NCBI GenBank assembly: GCA_023458755.1
Contig: JAEWYE010000020.1
Span: forward strand, 1 to 64,000
Direction: 5' to 3'
Source of the DNA: Bacillota bacterium
GTDB taxonomy: Bacteria; Bacillota; Clostridia; Oscillospirales; Acutalibacteraceae
DNA length: 64,000 bases
Part shown: in pieces, positions 25,830 to 34,781 of the stretch
Numbering within the stretch: the first letter of the stretch is position 1
How the letters are laid out: every line of letters begins with the position of its first letter
Position numbers and translations under genes: made by a program
The notes under the pieces: generated by a model
What the model saw: only the letters and a program-made list of their open reading frames with translations
Database searches by the model: none
Told to the model about the DNA's origin: nothing

Positions 25830-27527
25830 ATGACAGAGTATGAGAGATGGCTGGCCGCAGAGCTGGACGATAAAGATCTCACAGAGGAATTAAAATCCAT
25901 ACAGGGAAAACCGGAGGAGATCAGCGACCGGTTTTACCGCAATCTGGAGTTTGGAACAGGCGGTCTGCGTGGAGTAATCGGCGCGGGCACGAACCGGATG
26001 AATGTTTACACAGTGCGCAAAGCCACACAGGGCCTCGCGAATTATTTGAATAAGCACGGGAAAAATCCGTCGGTCGCCATTGCGCACGACAGCCGCATTA
26101 AGAGCGATGTGTTTGCCCGTCAGGCCGCGGCAGTGCTTGCGGCAAACGGAATACAGGCATATCTTTATCCGCAGTTAATGCCGACTCCGTCTCTTTCCTA
26201 CGCGGTGCGTTACCTGCACTGCAATGCCGGTATCTGCATTACGGCAAGCCATAATCCGGCAAAGTATAACGGCTATAAAGCGTATGGAAGCGACGGCTGC
26301 CAGATTACTTCGGAAATGGCGGACGAAGTGTTAAATGAGATCAACAGTCTGGATGTTTTTGACGATGTTAAATATTTGGACTTTGACGCGGCAGTCAAAG
26401 AAGGCAAAATAAGCTATATTTCCGACGAAGTGGTAGACGCGTTTTTAGCGGATGTGAAATCCCAGAGTATATTAAAGGGCAAGGCGGGCGATGGCCTGAA
26501 AGTGGTTTATACGCCTTTGAACGGCAGCGGCAAAATGTGCGTTACCCGTATTTTGGACAGCATCGGAATTAAGGATGTAACCATCGTTCCGGAACAATCC
26601 GAACCGGACGGCAACTTCACAACCTGTCCGTTCCCGAATCCGGAAATCCGCGAAGCTCTGCAAAAGGGATTGGAACTCTGCGAAAAAGTAAAGCCGGATT
26701 TGCTCCTCGCAACCGATCCGGATTGTGACCGTGCGGGCATTGCTGTGAAGCAGGGCAGCGAATACATTCTGCTTACCGGAAACGAGGTTGGCGTGCTTCT
26801 GCTTGACTTTATTGCCAAAAACCGTATTGTACAGGGCAGCATGCCGAAAAATCCGATCGCGGTAACAACCATTGTCAGCACCGATATGGCGACCTCGGTG
26901 GCAAAAGAATACGGCGTAGAGCTGATTCATGTGCTTACCGGCTTTAAGTATATCGGCGATCAGATTGCGTTGCTGGAAGCAAAAGGAGAAAGCGACCGCT
27001 ATATTTTTGGCTTTGAAGAGAGCTACGGATATTTGTCCGGCGGCTATGTACGCGACAAAGACGCGGTGGACGCAAGCATGCTAATCTGTGAGATGGCTCT
27101 TTCCTATAAGCAGCAGGGCAAAACTTTGGTGGATGCCATTCATGCGTTGTACCAAAAGCATGGATATTTCCTCAATACTCTCATGAACTTCGGCTTTGAA
27201 GGCGAAGACGGCATGAAGAAGATGAGCTCAATCATGGAAACGCTCCGTACACACGCGCCGGCAAAAATAGCGGAATTCGGTGTGGTTGGCTGGAGCGATT
27301 ATGAGAAATCGAAGCGCTATGACGGCGACGCTGTAAGTGAAATTACTTTGCCGAAATCCAACGTGTTGGAATACCGTCTGGAAAATGGAAGCAAGCTGAT
27401 TGTGCGTCCGTCCGGTACCGAACCAAAAATCAAAATCTATCTTTCCGCCAAGGGTGTGGATAAAGCGGATTCCGAAAGCATTGTGGAAAAGCTGAAAAAA
27501 GCCGTACCGGAGCTGCTTGGAATTTAA
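25830..27527 (+). CDS. pgcA: Alpha-phosphoglucomutase / phosphomannomutase
   Basis: 565 residues, the length of the PgcA/PGM2-like group. The phosphoserine loop TASHNPAKYNGYK, the metal loop DPDCDRAG, the sugar-binding EESYGY and the C-terminal RPSGTEPKIKIY are all present. Converts glucose 6-phosphate and glucose 1-phosphate for polysaccharide synthesis. ATG 25830 was preferred over the open-frame upstream extension. Ends at a bidirectional terminator. Confidence 0.95.
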   Translation: MTEYERWLAAELDDKDLTEELKSIQGKPEEISDRFYRNLEFGTGGLRGVIGAGTNRMNVYTVRKATQGLANYLNKHGKNPSVAIAHDSRIKSDVFARQAAAVLAANGIQAYLYPQLMPTPSLSYAVRYLHCNAGICITASHNPAKYNGYKAYGSDGCQITSEMADEVLNEINSLDVFDDVKYLDFDAAVKEGKISYISDEVVDAFLADVKSQSILKGKAGDGLKVVYTPLNGSGKMCVTRILDSIGIKDVTIVPEQSEPDGNFTTCPFPNPEIREALQKGLELCEKVKPDLLLATDPDCDRAGIAVKQGSEYILLTGNEVGVLLLDFIAKNRIVQGSMPKNPIAVTTIVSTDMATSVAKEYGVELIHVLTGFKYIGDQIALLEAKGESDRYIFGFEESYGYLSGGYVRDKDAVDASMLICEMALSYKQQGKTLVDAIHALYQKHGYFLNTLMNFGFEGEDGMKKMSSIMETLRTHAPAKIAEFGVVGWSDYEKSKRYDGDAVSEITLPKSNVLEYRLENGSKLIVRPSGTEPKIKIYLSAKGVDKADSESIVEKLKKAVPELLGI

Positions 27528-27544
27528 TTTAACAATAAAAAGAA

Positions 27545-27580
27545 AACAGGGAATGAACGTTTTGCTCATTCCCTGTTGTT
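27545..27580. terminator. Bidirectional terminator after phosphoglucomutase
   Basis: AACAGGGAATGA (27545-27556) pairs perfectly with TCATTCCCTGTT (27566-27577). Shared by the convergent DtxR-type gene. Confidence 0.9.
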
Positions 27581-27599
27581 ATATGAATTTGTTTATTAG

Positions 27600-27962
27600 T
27601 TATTTTTGATCCACAAATTTTTTAATTTGATCAAACGTTTCCTGACTGATCACATGCTCGATGCGGCAGGCATCCTGGGTGGCGAGTTCTTCGGAGATTC
27701 CCAGCGTTTTTTCAAAAAACTGTGCAATCAGCCGATGTCGTTCATAAATGGCGGAAGCCTTTGCGTAGCCAGCTTCGGTCAGAACAATGTTACCGTTTTG
27801 TTCAATGGTAATGTAGCCGCTGTCTTTCAAAATACCCATGGCTCGGCTAATGCTGGGTTTGGTGTAGTTTAATTCGTTTGCAACGTCAATAGAACGCACA
27901 TAATTGCTTTTATTGTGCAGAATTAAAATCGTTTCCAAATAATTTTCGCCTGATTCCTGCAT
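27600..27962 (-). CDS. DtxR/MntR-family metal-dependent regulator
   Basis: 120 residues, short form without an SH3-like domain. Winged helix with YVRSIDVANELNYTKPSISRAM, then the dimerisation/metal segment ERHRLIAQFFEKTLG and DACRIEHVIS. The ENYLETI start resembles the clostridial Fe/Mn regulators. Which metal it senses is not readable; the position equal to MntR Asp8 is Asn. GGAGGTG precedes ATG 27962. A dyad at the transcription start suggests autoregulation. Confidence 0.88.
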   Translation of the reverse strand: MQESGENYLETILILHNKSNYVRSIDVANELNYTKPSISRAMGILKDSGYITIEQNGNIVLTEAGYAKASAIYERHRLIAQFFEKTLGISEELATQDACRIEHVISQETFDQIKKFVDQK

Positions 27963-27992
27963 GGTTACACCTCCAAAAAACAAGTATGCAAT

Positions 27993-28060
27993 ATACGGGA
28001 TTCTCCGCTTGACCCTGTATATTTACCAATAATCATAACATAATCAGGAGAAAAAGACAA
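27993..28060 (-). promoter_or_regulatory. Promoter and downstream dyad of the DtxR-type gene
   Basis: On the minus strand TTGTCT (plus 28055-28060), 17 bases, TATGAT (plus 28032-28037). Just downstream lies an imperfect dyad, TATACGGG at 27993-28000 and CCCTGTATA at 28013-28021, placed where a repressor would block transcription. Confidence 0.5.
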
Positions 28061-28080
28061 GCAGTAAAAATACCAAAACA

Positions 28081-28110
28081 GAAAAAACGGTGCCGCATAA
28101 TACGGCACCG
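28081..28110 (-). terminator. Terminator of the membrane-protein gene
   Basis: CGGTGCCG (28088-28095) and CGGCACCG (28103-28110) form a perfect stem, followed on the minus strand by TTTTTTC. Confidence 0.85.
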
Positions 28111-28119
28111 GAATTAGTA

Positions 28120-28500
28120 TCAGGAGCTTGAAATCATATCGGAAATACTTTGCCGGTTCGTCATGCGAGCACTGTTTGCAAGAGTGTTTACACAGAAAAT
28201 GGAAAAATAGCTGACCAGTGCCGTAATTAAAACAGCAGCGGTAAAATAGACCAGAATGGTTCCCTGTGGGCGAAAGCTTTGCTTTATGGTAAATTTTCCT
28301 TGGTTCGTAAAAATAAACAAGGCGATATCACATACTGCAAGGAAAATACAAGTACAAAGAACAAAGATTGCCGGAATGCTCAAACTTCCGTTTTTTTCAA
28401 AAAAAATTGCCGCGTTGCTGAACGTTACAAACAGGCAGGAGAAAATTAACAAAAGAAAAATCAGGATACTGGATCCTATATAAATGCCCCGTTTTTTCAT
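28120..28500 (-). CDS. Small membrane protein of unknown function
   Basis: 126 residues with three hydrophobic helices (about 6-28, 42-63 and 81-105) and a Ser/Arg-rich C-terminus. No family recognised. ATG 28500 was chosen because AGAGGTG lies seven bases upstream. It stands alone, ends at its own terminator, and diverges from the small-RNA locus at 28708. Confidence 0.6.
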   Translation of the reverse strand: MKKRGIYIGSSILIFLLLIFSCLFVTFSNAAIFFEKNGSLSIPAIFVLCTCIFLAVCDIALFIFTNQGKFTIKQSFRPQGTILVYFTAAVLITALVSYFSIFCVNTLANSARMTNRQSISDMISSS

Positions 28501-28707
28501 AGTAACACCTCTATCTTTTCTCATACCCATAGCTGCGGATGCTTTCTCATTTCGAATACCTACAGTTTAACAATGTTGTACGTAGTTGTGTTGATAAACA
28601 GGTGAAAATTACGTGAAAACGTGAAGGAAATCATACCGCATATAAAAAGAGTAATGAGAAAAAGAAGAAGGCATTGTCAGTTCATTCGAAAATATTTGTA
28701 AAAATGC

Positions 28708-28736
28708 TTGACACAATCACGGGAATATGCTATTAT
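28708..28736 (+). promoter_or_regulatory. Strong promoter of a candidate small RNA
   Basis: TTGACA at 28708-28713, exactly 17 bases, TATTAT at 28731-28736. Predicted start near 28743. Confidence 0.8.
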
Positions 28737-28742
28737 CATAAT

Positions 28743-28848
28743 AGTTATACAGCACAGAACAATCGTGGTTCGCGCGATATATTGGAATTAGCGCCTAGGG
28801 TCTGTATATTCAAGAGGTTGAAGATGAATGTCTTTAACCTCTTTTTTG
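28743..28848 (+). ncRNA. Candidate free-standing structured small RNA, about 105 nt
   Basis: Between the strong promoter and a strong terminator there is no open frame of note. A closing stem TATACAG (28746-28752) pairs with CTGTATA (28802-28808). Inside it ATCGTG (28762-28767) pairs with CGCGAT (28773-28778) around a five-base loop, and the single-stranded GCGCCTAGGG follows. The terminator begins four bases after the closing stem. This architecture would suit either a small RNA or a riboswitch-terminator. No plus-strand gene follows until 29309, with a minus-strand gene in between, so a free-standing RNA is more likely. It does not match a class I know. Confidence 0.6.
28812..28848 (+). terminator. 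Terminator of the small RNA
   Basis: AAGAGGTT (28812-28819) pairs with AACCTCTT (28836-28843), with a further inner GAAGA/TCTTT stem, then six T residues. Confidence 0.9.
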
Positions 28849-28861
28849 TGTCTTTAAAACT

Positions 28862-29122
28862 TTATTTTCCCGCCTGTTTCAGTAAAATTCGGGTTTGACC
28901 CTCGTTCAGTGAAATCAGCTTGCTTGCGATACGAGGATGCTTTAACTGTGTGCGCACCATGTTTTTCAGGACCTGCCCGTGGCTGTAACCGTGAATGACA
29001 ACAATTTCTTTTGTGTTTTTGTCTGCACGGGTCAGTAAGAATTCCAACTGACGTTTCGCTTCGTCTGCGGTCATTCCGTGAATATCTGCCTCAATGGTGG
29101 AACCGGTTTTGTTGGTTAGCAT
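28862..29122 (-). CDS. Stand-alone Smr-domain protein
   Basis: 86 residues. The pattern ADIHGMTADEAKRQLEFLL, then IVVIHGYSHGQVLKNMVRTQL, matches the Smr domain (LDLHG and HGxGxG motifs) found at the C-terminus of MutS2. Isolated Smr domains are nicking nucleases or RNA/DNA-binding proteins; this one reads IHGYSHG in place of the usual HGKGTG. AGAGGA precedes the ATG. Single gene, convergent with the small RNA. Confidence 0.82.
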   Translation of the reverse strand: MLTNKTGSTIEADIHGMTADEAKRQLEFLLTRADKNTKEIVVIHGYSHGQVLKNMVRTQLKHPRIASKLISLNEGQTRILLKQAGK

Positions 29123-29308
29123 GTTTGTGTCCTCTTTTTATCTGCAAAAGTCTTTTGAAATATTATACTACGAAAGATATCCAATTTGTAATGAAAATTC
29201 AAAAAGTTTATGCTATACTTATAAAAATGAATGATATGTACTGGCATGAACTCGGACAAAAGACTGAGTCTGTGCGTTTTTGCAAAGAATACTTGGGAGG
29301 ATTCGCAG

Positions 29309-30484
29309 ATGACGGTTGTGGATATACGAAACCTGATAACCGACAGCAACGTTGAATTAATCGAAATCAGCGATACTACAATTTATTATGCCGAAGAGAA
29401 AAATGAAGAAGGACATAACAGCCTTTTTCTTTTGGAATATAATCGCGTGACACGCACCGAACGGATTGTTGCCAACTACTTTTTGAGCAATCCGACTTTT
29501 GTTCAACACTTTTTTTCATTTCCAAATGAAATTATCGTTGTAATGGAAAATTCGGAAAGCCTTGCCTGGATTTTGCGGGTAGACAAAAAAACGGGAGCCG
29601 AAAAAAATTTGGCGCAGGTTCATTTTATCGGCAGTTTTGCGGACTGTACGGCGTTGGATGAAAGCCATATCATCCTGTATACGGCGGAAAACGAAGAGCA
29701 CCGAAAATTGTTTAAGGAATATAAAAAGCTGACAGGATTTGACCGTGTTGCGTACCTTTACGATTTGGACGATGAAGAATACTACTATGTGAAAGATGCG
29801 CGCATCTGTAATTTGACCAGCCAGAACCTGATTACCTTTGATGTGAACGGGCAGCGGCAGCTTTTGGTCTTGCAGCCGTACGGAAACGAAAAAGAAAAGG
29901 AAAAATGCTACCAGAATACCCGCTGGCTGGGTGACTCGATTAATGATAATGTTTGGCTTTGCCCATTGATTGATTTTATTGTCGCGATTAAAACTGCGGA
30001 AAAGGAATTGCCGCTGCAAATCCTGCTGAGTGCGGGGACAAGCGGGTTGGTTCGCTATGCCGGAATGGATGAGTATAACCTATATTTCCGTGTAAAGCAT
30101 TTCCCGACCAACGACCAGCGTATTTGCGCGGTAAGCAAGGCAACCGTGCGGAAAGCAGTGGTTGCCGAACTGAATTTGGCGGAAGGCGAACAGGCGGCAA
30201 GCTTTTGTATAGATACACAGGCTGCGAAGGTATACCGGGTAACGGAGCACGAGGACAGCTATGAAATTACCGGAGAACTGAACACGGCTATACACACGCA
30301 GTACAGCAAGGAACTGGGTGATTTCGTTGCGTGTATCGAAGACCGGTTCATTCTTGCGCGTTATGTCATCAGCGATGAAACGGATTCCTTTGAATTCGTT
30401 TCCATTTTTGACAGCAAGACCGAAGAACAAAAAAGCTATGAGTGCCGCTGCGCGGTACAAGAGAATACGGTGGTTTTATACTGA
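29309..30484 (+). CDS. Uncharacterised 391-residue cytoplasmic protein
   Basis: No signal peptide or membrane segment. The sequence is rich in beta-strand-like alternations and regularly spaced Tyr/Leu pairs, suggesting a beta-propeller-like or repeat fold (inference). No catalytic motif recognised. ATG 29309 was chosen because GGGAGG lies about nine bases upstream; the frame is open further upstream without a ribosome site. An extended -10 box TGCTATACT at 29211-29219 could be the promoter. The coiled-coil gene follows after 73 bases. Confidence 0.65.
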   Translation: MTVVDIRNLITDSNVELIEISDTTIYYAEEKNEEGHNSLFLLEYNRVTRTERIVANYFLSNPTFVQHFFSFPNEIIVVMENSESLAWILRVDKKTGAEKNLAQVHFIGSFADCTALDESHIILYTAENEEHRKLFKEYKKLTGFDRVAYLYDLDDEEYYYVKDARICNLTSQNLITFDVNGQRQLLVLQPYGNEKEKEKCYQNTRWLGDSINDNVWLCPLIDFIVAIKTAEKELPLQILLSAGTSGLVRYAGMDEYNLYFRVKHFPTNDQRICAVSKATVRKAVVAELNLAEGEQAASFCIDTQAAKVYRVTEHEDSYEITGELNTAIHTQYSKELGDFVACIEDRFILARYVISDETDSFEFVSIFDSKTEEQKSYECRCAVQENTVVLY

Positions 30485-30557
30485 AAATGAATAAAAATGC
30501 AGGTTGATTTTTCTTAAAGGATGCAGTATAGTTTAATTCAGCGGGGAGATGGAGCAG

Positions 30558-30950
30558 ATGGAGAATCAAGAACTGTTAGAGGCTATTGGCGGCATGCTGC
30601 AGCCGATAAACACCAGATTGGATCAAATTGATTCCAGACTGGATAATATTGATGTCCGATTGGAGAAAATAGATACCCGATTGGATCGGTTGGATTCCCG
30701 CGTGGACAAAATGGAGCGGGATGTATCCGAAGTAAAACAGCGCACGACACGGCTGGAAGTAACGCTGGAAAACGATACAAACCGGAACATTCATCTGCTG
30801 GCGGAGGGCCATGCAACGGTTGTGGAAAAGCTCTCGAAACTGGATACGGTTGCAGAGACGGCGGAAGACACCAAAGCAAAAGTAGATGTTTTGTATTCCG
30901 TTGTAAAAAAACATAATACCGATATCAATGAACTGAAATTGGCGAAATAG
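30558..30950 (+). CDS. Coiled-coil protein with RLDxID heptad repeats
   Basis: 130 residues. From about residue 18 a heptad of the form RLDxIDx repeats five times (RLDQIDS, RLDNIDV, RLEKIDT, RLDRLDS, RVDKMER), visible in DNA as a 21-base periodicity, and the rest continues as a coiled coil. Such proteins are structural or phage-tail-like, or form oligomeric scaffolds; no specific function is assigned. ATG 30558 gives correct spacing to GGGGAG; ATG 30549 abuts it. Ends at a bidirectional terminator. Confidence 0.75.
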   Translation: MENQELLEAIGGMLQPINTRLDQIDSRLDNIDVRLEKIDTRLDRLDSRVDKMERDVSEVKQRTTRLEVTLENDTNRNIHLLAEGHATVVEKLSKLDTVAETAEDTKAKVDVLYSVVKKHNTDINELKLAK

Positions 30951-30960
30951 TTTTTACATA

Positions 30961-30994
30961 AAAAGCACTTGCGCGGCAGCGCAGGTGCTTTTTG
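30961..30994. terminator. Bidirectional terminator
   Basis: AAAAGCACTTGCGC and GCGCAGGTGCTTTT, one G-T pair, between the coiled-coil gene and the convergent dusB. Confidence 0.9.
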
Positions 30995-31004
30995 CATAAG
31001 AGGA

Positions 31005-31979
31005 CTAATTCTCCTGATTTATCTGATAGATATCTTTAATCAGCTCGTTCAGCTCCTGCAGGCTGTTTAAATACCCGGCACGCCGCCGGAATTCGGCGGC
31101 GCCTTTTAAGCCGTGCAGATACCACCCTGCATGCTTGCGTGCTTCGCACATGCCATGTGCCTCTCCTTTATATGCACAGATGAGGTTTACATGACGGAGC
31201 ATCACCAGCATTCGCTCCGAAAGGGAGGGCGGCGGCAGGATACGGCAGCTGTCGGTCAGGTAGGCGTTTATCTGTTTGAAAATCCAAGGGTTCCCCATGG
31301 CACCGCGCCCGACCATAACCAAGTCACAGCCGGTCTGCTCCAGCATTTTTGCGGCGGATTGCGCGTCGACCACATCACCGTTGCCGATTACGGGTATCTG
31401 TACCGCTTGCTTGACCGCGCGGACGATGCCCCAGTCGGCGGGGGGCATGTACATCTGGTCACGTGTGCGGCCGTGAACGGTAATAGCATCCGCTCCGGCA
31501 CTTTCACAGATTTTTGCTACTTCCACCGCGTTCACGCTTGCTTTGTCCCAACCCTTGCGGATTTTCACGGTGACCGGAACGGGTACGGCGGCTTTTACCG
31601 CCTCTACAATTCTGCCGCAGAGTTCAGGATTCTTCATCAGCGCGGAACCGGAACCGTTGTTGGCGATTTTAGGAGCGGGGCAGCCCATATTGATGTCAAT
31701 CGCGTCTGGCGCATAGGCCATGGATTTTTTCGCCGCCTGTGCCATGGTTTCCGGTTCATCACCGAAAATTTGAATGGCTGCCGGATGCTCACAGGGGGAA
31801 AGCTCCATCAGCTCTCTTGTCTTTTTATCGCTGAATTGCAGCGCTTTCGAGCTTACCATCTCCGTAACCACATAAGCCGCTCCGAACGAAACGCAGGTTT
31901 CACGGAATGCCCGATCCGCCACTCCCGCCATCGGTGCAAGAACCGCCCGACCATTTATTTCAAGATTACCGATTTTCAA
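31005..31979 (-). CDS. dusB: tRNA-dihydrouridine synthase
   Basis: 324 residues. FMN enzyme reducing uridines in tRNA D-loops. APMAGVADRAFRE, the catalytic Cys segment NMGCPAPKI and GNGDVVD, then MVGRGAMGNPW, are Dus signatures, of DusB type. The start is TTG 31979 with GGAAGGA eight bases upstream. Single gene; the divergent polA lies 180 bases away. Confidence 0.94.
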   Translation of the reverse strand: MKIGNLEINGRAVLAPMAGVADRAFRETCVSFGAAYVVTEMVSSKALQFSDKKTRELMELSPCEHPAAIQIFGDEPETMAQAAKKSMAYAPDAIDINMGCPAPKIANNGSGSALMKNPELCGRIVEAVKAAVPVPVTVKIRKGWDKASVNAVEVAKICESAGADAITVHGRTRDQMYMPPADWGIVRAVKQAVQIPVIGNGDVVDAQSAAKMLEQTGCDLVMVGRGAMGNPWIFKQINAYLTDSCRILPPPSLSERMLVMLRHVNLICAYKGEAHGMCEARKHAGWYLHGLKGAAEFRRRAGYLNSLQELNELIKDIYQINQEN

Positions 31980-32059
31980 TAGTAAAATCCTTCCAATTAA
32001 AGAATTGTTGAACGCAAATGGACGGCTTCATTATAACACTTAATTTTTTCCTTGGAAAG

Positions 32060-32068
32060 TGATATAAT
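32060..32068 (+). promoter_or_regulatory. Extended -10 promoter of the polA operon
   Basis: TGATATAAT at 32060-32068 with only a weak -35. It lies about 90 bases before polA and the untranslated leader shows no clear hairpin. Confidence 0.5.
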
Positions 32069-32158
32069 ACAAGAATACATGTACTTTATGAGAAACACGC
32101 AGGAAAGAAATTTCCGGTCTGTTTGGGTTGGACGGAATTAAAAAATAGGAGAACATCT

Positions 32159-34741
32159 ATGAAACTACTGGTGCTAGACGGAAACAGCATTTTAAACCGC
32201 GCGTTTTACGGCATTAAGCTTTTATCCACCAAGGAAGGATTGTATACCAACGGCATTTATGGATTTTTAACGATGCTGCAAAAGGTGAAAGAGGAAACAA
32301 TGCCGGACGCGGTTGCTATCGCGTTTGATATGCGTGCGCCTACCTTTCGGCACAAGGAATACGACGGGTATAAGGCACAGCGAAAAGGAATGCCGGAAGA
32401 ACTGGCCCAGCAGATGCCGACTTTAAAAGAACTTCTCACCCTTCTCGGTTACCGGATTGTGGAGTGCGAAGGGTATGAAGCGGATGATATTTTAGGAACC
32501 CTTGCCGAAGCCTGCAAACAGCGGGGCGAGGAGTGTGTGATTGCTACCGGTGATCGGGACAGCCTGCAGTTGGTTTGTCCGCAGGTGAGTGTCCGACTTG
32601 CCACCACCAAATTCGGTCAGCCGCAGGTCACACTGTACAACGAAGAAAAAATCATGGAGGATTACGGTGTTACGCCGCATCAGCTTATCGATATCAAAGC
32701 TATTCAGGGCGATACCTCCGACAATATTCCCGGCGTTCCCGGTATTGGGCAAAAGGGGGCAGCCGAGCTGATTCAAAAGTTTGGAAACATTGAATATATC
32801 TACGAACATGTCGACACCATCGACATCAAAGATGGCATGCGCAAAAAACTGATAGAGGGCAAAGACAGCGCGTTTTTAAGCCGCCATTTGGGTACGATTT
32901 GCACGAGTGCTCCGGTTGATACCGAAATCGGCGATTATGTGATGAAACCCTGTGACTGCGCCGCCGCGGCCCGTATCATGGCAAAGCTGGAGTTATTTAA
33001 GCTGATGGATAAAATGGGACTGAACAACTCTGTAACGCCGCAGGCGGCGGAGGAGTCCAATCTTTCCGGTGAGATTGTGGTAACGGACTGCGAGGATACT
33101 TTGAAACTGCTTGCAGACTTAAAAGAGACAGGTCGGGCGGATTTTCTTGTTTCTTACGACAAGTGCGATATTAAAAAGCTAATATTCAATCTAAATAATA
33201 CAATTTGTGTAGTAAAAGCGGACGACAATTTTCTTCGTGCCCTTTGTGAAGATGAAAGTATCAAGAAAAACACGCATGACAGCAAGCCGTTCTATGCCGC
33301 TTTAGATAACAAGGGAATCACGCTTCAAGGGATGGAAATGGACACGCTGCTTGCCGGCTATCTGCTGAATCCGTCTGCCTCCGGTTACGATGTGGCACGT
33401 ATGGCGACAGAATATGAGGTTCCGGTCCCTGCCGTTCAGAGCGAAGATGCCATCATTTCAGCAGCCGCGATTTTACCTGCACTGGCGGATAAACTCACAC
33501 GGTTGATTCAGCAGAATACGCAGGGCAATCTGTTAAGCACCATCGAAATGCCGCTTGCCAGGGTTTTGGCTCGCATGGAAACCGTCGGTTTTGCGGTGAA
33601 CGCACAGGGGATTGCCGATTACGGCAAAGAATTGCAGACACAGTTAGAGGAAATACAAGCGAACATCTACGGCGAGGTTGGCTATGAATTCAATATCAAT
33701 TCGCCCAAACAGTTAGGCGAGGCATTGTTTGAAAAGCTTGGACTGCATCACGGCAAAAAGACCAAGAGCGGTTACTCCACCAGTGCCGAGGTTCTGGAAA
33801 GCCTGCGTTATGAACATCCGGTTGTGGAGCTTGTGCTCAGCTACCGGACTTTGGCAAAGCTAAAATCTACCTACTGTGACGGGTTGATTAAAGTGATTGC
33901 GCAGGATGGGCGGATTCATTCGAATTTTAATCAGACTGAAACGCGCACGGGAAGAATCAGCTCCACCGAGCCGAATTTGCAGAATATTCCGGTGAGAACC
34001 GAACTTGGCCGCGAACTGCGGCGTTTCTTTGTTGCGCGCGACGGCTGGGTGCTGGTGGATGCCGACTATTCGCAGATTGAGCTGCGCGTATTGGCGCATG
34101 TAGCTAACGATGCCAACATGATTGCCGCGTTCCGGAACAATGACGATATCCATCGTTCCACCGCCGCGCAGGTGTTCCATATGCCGGAAGAGATGGTCAC
34201 ACCGATTATGCGAAGCAGGGCAAAGGCGGTCAATTTCGGTATTGTATACGGTATCGGCGCGTTTTCGCTGGCAAAGGATATCAATGTAAGCCGCAAGGAG
34301 GCCGAAACTTATATCCGCGACTATCTGGAACATTATTCCGGCATTCGGGAATACATGGAACACGTGGTCGCGCAGGCCAAGGAACAGGGATATGTGGAGA
34401 CCCTGTTTGGGCGCAGAAGGTATCTACCGGAATTGGCCTCTTCCAATTTCAATCTTCGAGCATTCGGGGAACGTGTCGCACGCAATATGCCCATTCAGGG
34501 TGCGGCGGCGGATATTATTAAAATAGCCATGATCAAAGTGGAGGAGAGGCTCGAAAAGGAGAATATGCGGGCACGCCTGATTTTGCAGGTGCACGATGAA
34601 CTGATTGTGGAGGCGCCAAAGGAAGAAGCGCAAAAAGCCGCCCGAATTTTAACCGAAGAAATGCAGAATGCCGTTTCTCTTGCGGTTCCCATGGTCGCGG
34701 AAGCAAATATGGGACAAACCTGGTATGACGCAAAAGGCTAA
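32159..34741 (+). CDS. polA: DNA polymerase I
   Basis: 860 residues. An N-terminal 5'-nuclease domain (DGNSILNRAFYG, then GYEADDILGTLA and GDRDSLQL), a vestigial 3'-5' exonuclease domain, and the family A polymerase domain (DADYSQIELRVLAH; RSRAKAVNFGIVYGI; LQVHDELIVE). The exonuclease segment shows no Asp-x-Glu motif, so proofreading is probably absent, as in Bacillus Pol I. AGGAGA precedes ATG 32159. First gene of an operon leading to tsaD. Confidence 0.97.
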   Translation: MKLLVLDGNSILNRAFYGIKLLSTKEGLYTNGIYGFLTMLQKVKEETMPDAVAIAFDMRAPTFRHKEYDGYKAQRKGMPEELAQQMPTLKELLTLLGYRIVECEGYEADDILGTLAEACKQRGEECVIATGDRDSLQLVCPQVSVRLATTKFGQPQVTLYNEEKIMEDYGVTPHQLIDIKAIQGDTSDNIPGVPGIGQKGAAELIQKFGNIEYIYEHVDTIDIKDGMRKKLIEGKDSAFLSRHLGTICTSAPVDTEIGDYVMKPCDCAAAARIMAKLELFKLMDKMGLNNSVTPQAAEESNLSGEIVVTDCEDTLKLLADLKETGRADFLVSYDKCDIKKLIFNLNNTICVVKADDNFLRALCEDESIKKNTHDSKPFYAALDNKGITLQGMEMDTLLAGYLLNPSASGYDVARMATEYEVPVPAVQSEDAIISAAAILPALADKLTRLIQQNTQGNLLSTIEMPLARVLARMETVGFAVNAQGIADYGKELQTQLEEIQANIYGEVGYEFNINSPKQLGEALFEKLGLHHGKKTKSGYSTSAEVLESLRYEHPVVELVLSYRTLAKLKSTYCDGLIKVIAQDGRIHSNFNQTETRTGRISSTEPNLQNIPVRTELGRELRRFFVARDGWVLVDADYSQIELRVLAHVANDANMIAAFRNNDDIHRSTAAQVFHMPEEMVTPIMRSRAKAVNFGIVYGIGAFSLAKDINVSRKEAETYIRDYLEHYSGIREYMEHVVAQAKEQGYVETLFGRRRYLPELASSNFNLRAFGERVARNMPIQGAAADIIKIAMIKVEERLEKENMRARLILQVHDELIVEAPKEEAQKAARILTEEMQNAVSLAVPMVAEANMGQTWYDAKG

Positions 34742-34781
34742 ACCGGACAAAACTTTTGAATTGAAAAAGGAAGGTTTCATT

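Noticed and set aside
28743..28848. Guanidine-I (ykkC) riboswitch, suggested by CTAGGG
   Set aside because: The rest of the ykkC consensus is missing and no transporter or carboxylase gene follows on the same strand.
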